Positions 4,264 through 5,090 of a stretch of 5,090 nt of DNA are shown piece by piece (position 1 is the stretch's first letter; each line of letters opens with the position of its first letter). Origin of the DNA: an archaeon (GTDB lineage Archaea; Thermoproteota; Nitrososphaeria; Nitrososphaerales; Gagatemarchaeaceae). The stretch is from positions 1-5,090 of the forward strand of contig JAKAPN010000099.1 in NCBI GenBank assembly GCA_021822995.1. The letters run 5' to 3'. The notes under the pieces are model-generated. The model saw only the letters and a list, made by a program, of their open reading frames with translations, searched no databases and had not been told where the DNA came from. The translations under genes were made by a program, and so were the position numbers.

Positions 4264-5090
4264 CTATACGGTGGCGGCGTTCCGCTTCGGCGGCATCGCC
4301 AGGCTCCCGACCGCCACTATCGCCAGGTTGATGGCGAGCGCGACCAAGCCGATGTAAAGGATCCCAAGCGGAGATGGGAGGGCGTAAGTCGAGTAGTGCC
4401 AGATAGAGAAGTTGTTCTTGAGCTCCATCAGGTATATTCCCACGACCTCTCCCGCGAGGAGGCCGGTAATCAGAGAATACTTGTTCAGCCGCTTCGTGAA
4501 CAGCCCTATGAAGACCGCGGGCAGCGTCTGGACGATCATGATTCCTCCGAAGAGCTGGAGCTGGATGGCGTATGTGGTCGCGACGACGAAGACGAAGCCG
4601 AGGGCGATGAACTTGAAGACGACGGACGCCCATTTCGAGACCTGAGTCTCGCCCTTCGGCGTCATGTTCGGTCTGAACTCTCTGACTATGTTACGTGTAA
4701 GCAGGTTGGCCTGCGAGATGGCCATGATCGCGGCGGGGACCAGACCGCCGATGAAGATTCCCAGCAGGGCCACCCCCGCGAACCATGACGGGAGAGTGCT
4801 CAGTATCAGCGCGGGGACGACAAGAACCCCCTGCGAAGCGGCCGGATACTGGTGCAGGAAAGTCATGGCTGCGCTGTCGCCGTACACCAGGACCCCGAAC
4901 ATGGCGAGGGCTCCCAGCCCCAGCCCGTAGAACGGGAGGAGCGAAGTGCTCTTGCGGACCTTCTCTGGGTCCTGTGCGCTGAGGACCCCGTTCACTGCGT
5001 GCGGGTAGAGGTAGAGAGCAAGCGCGCTCACGAGGAAGGTGCTCCAGTAGGCGTTGGTGAGGCCGACGGGCAAGGTTGGCAGAACAGCCT
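4264..5090 (-). CDS. Sodium:solute symporter (SSS family), C-terminal part
   Basis: The frame is open to the right edge, so the N-terminal half lies outside; 274 residues are visible. Numbered from the TTG at 5073, an internal codon unlikely to be the real start, hydrophobic segments lie at about 10-32, 45-65, 82-101, 102-120, 147-168, 174-192, 200-216 and 236-258: seven or eight helices. Family marks are YPHAVNGVLSAQDPEKVRKS (23-42) and AAIMAISQANLLTRNIVRE (114-132). The latter resembles the shorter variant I associate with monocarboxylate-type transporters (MctP) and lacks the STADSxLL pattern of sugar and proline carriers. It would take up an organic acid or related solute with sodium across the cytoplasmic membrane; the substrate is not determined. 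The tail (PPKRNAATV) is short and polar. The oxidoreductase gene follows after 33 bases on the same strand. Confidence 0.87.
   Translation of the reverse strand, partial: AVLPTLPVGLTNAYWSTFLVSALALYLYPHAVNGVLSAQDPEKVRKSTSLLPFYGLGLGALAMFGVLVYGDSAAMTFLHQYPAASQGVLVVPALILSTLPSWFAGVALLGIFIGGLVPAAIMAISQANLLTRNIVREFRPNMTPKGETQVSKWASVVFKFIALGFVFVVATTYAIQLQLFGGIMIVQTLPAVFIGLFTKRLNKYSLITGLLAGEVVGIYLMELKNNFSIWHYSTYALPSPLGILYIGLVALAINLAIVAVGSLAMPPKRNAATV

Noticed and set aside
3985..4788. Long open frame on the + strand (267 codons) antisense to the MDR and symporter genes
   Set aside because: The product is a charged, low-complexity string with no family signal, while the opposite strand encodes clear MDR and symporter sequence.

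Overview
This is a compact, GC-rich archaeal chromosome segment with eight protein genes and almost no non-coding DNA. The archaeal assignment rests on three things: a DUF371 protein (an archaeal family of unknown function), a mevalonate-phosphate decarboxylase whose N-terminus follows the archaeal 'IKYHG...LPYHDSIS' pattern, and TATA-like boxes at the position expected for leaderless archaeal transcripts. A Nitrososphaeria/Thermoproteota-type organism with some heterotrophic metabolism is my best guess, but the lineage is inferred from gene flavour and not shown by any marker gene.

Left half, + strand (5-1859): a tightly packed run of four genes. They are a small membrane-anchored zinc ribbon, DUF371, a mevalonate (di)phosphate decarboxylase for isoprenoid lipid precursor synthesis, and a 71-residue helical protein of unknown function. 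The last two have no ATG, GTG or TTG that fits the evidence. The best starts are CTG codons at 703 and 1644, which give junctions of 1 nt, 1 nt and a 4-nt overlap. A strong hairpin covers part of the ribosome-binding region ahead of the last gene.

Right half, - strand (1856-5090, read right to left): the C-terminal part of a sodium:solute symporter running off the window edge, an MDR-family (zinc-alcohol-dehydrogenase-like) oxidoreductase, a four-repeat HEAT protein, and a FabG-like short-chain dehydrogenase. Gaps are 33, 57 and 41 bases. Each of the three genes with a visible start lacks an obvious Shine-Dalgarno sequence and has an AT-rich hexamer about 25-32 bases upstream. This fits separate leaderless transcription units rather than one operon. 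The two strands converge in a shared CTAG at 1856-1859, where the two TAG stop codons overlap.

No RNA gene, mobile element, CRISPR array or repeat family was seen, and no gene-free stretch exceeds 57 bases. The most interesting items are the HEAT protein, which looks like one half of deoxyhypusine hydroxylase with its two His-Glu iron-binding motifs, and the decarboxylase, whose expected catalytic Asp is replaced by Gln. The CTG-start genes with the hairpin over the last ribosome-binding site come next.
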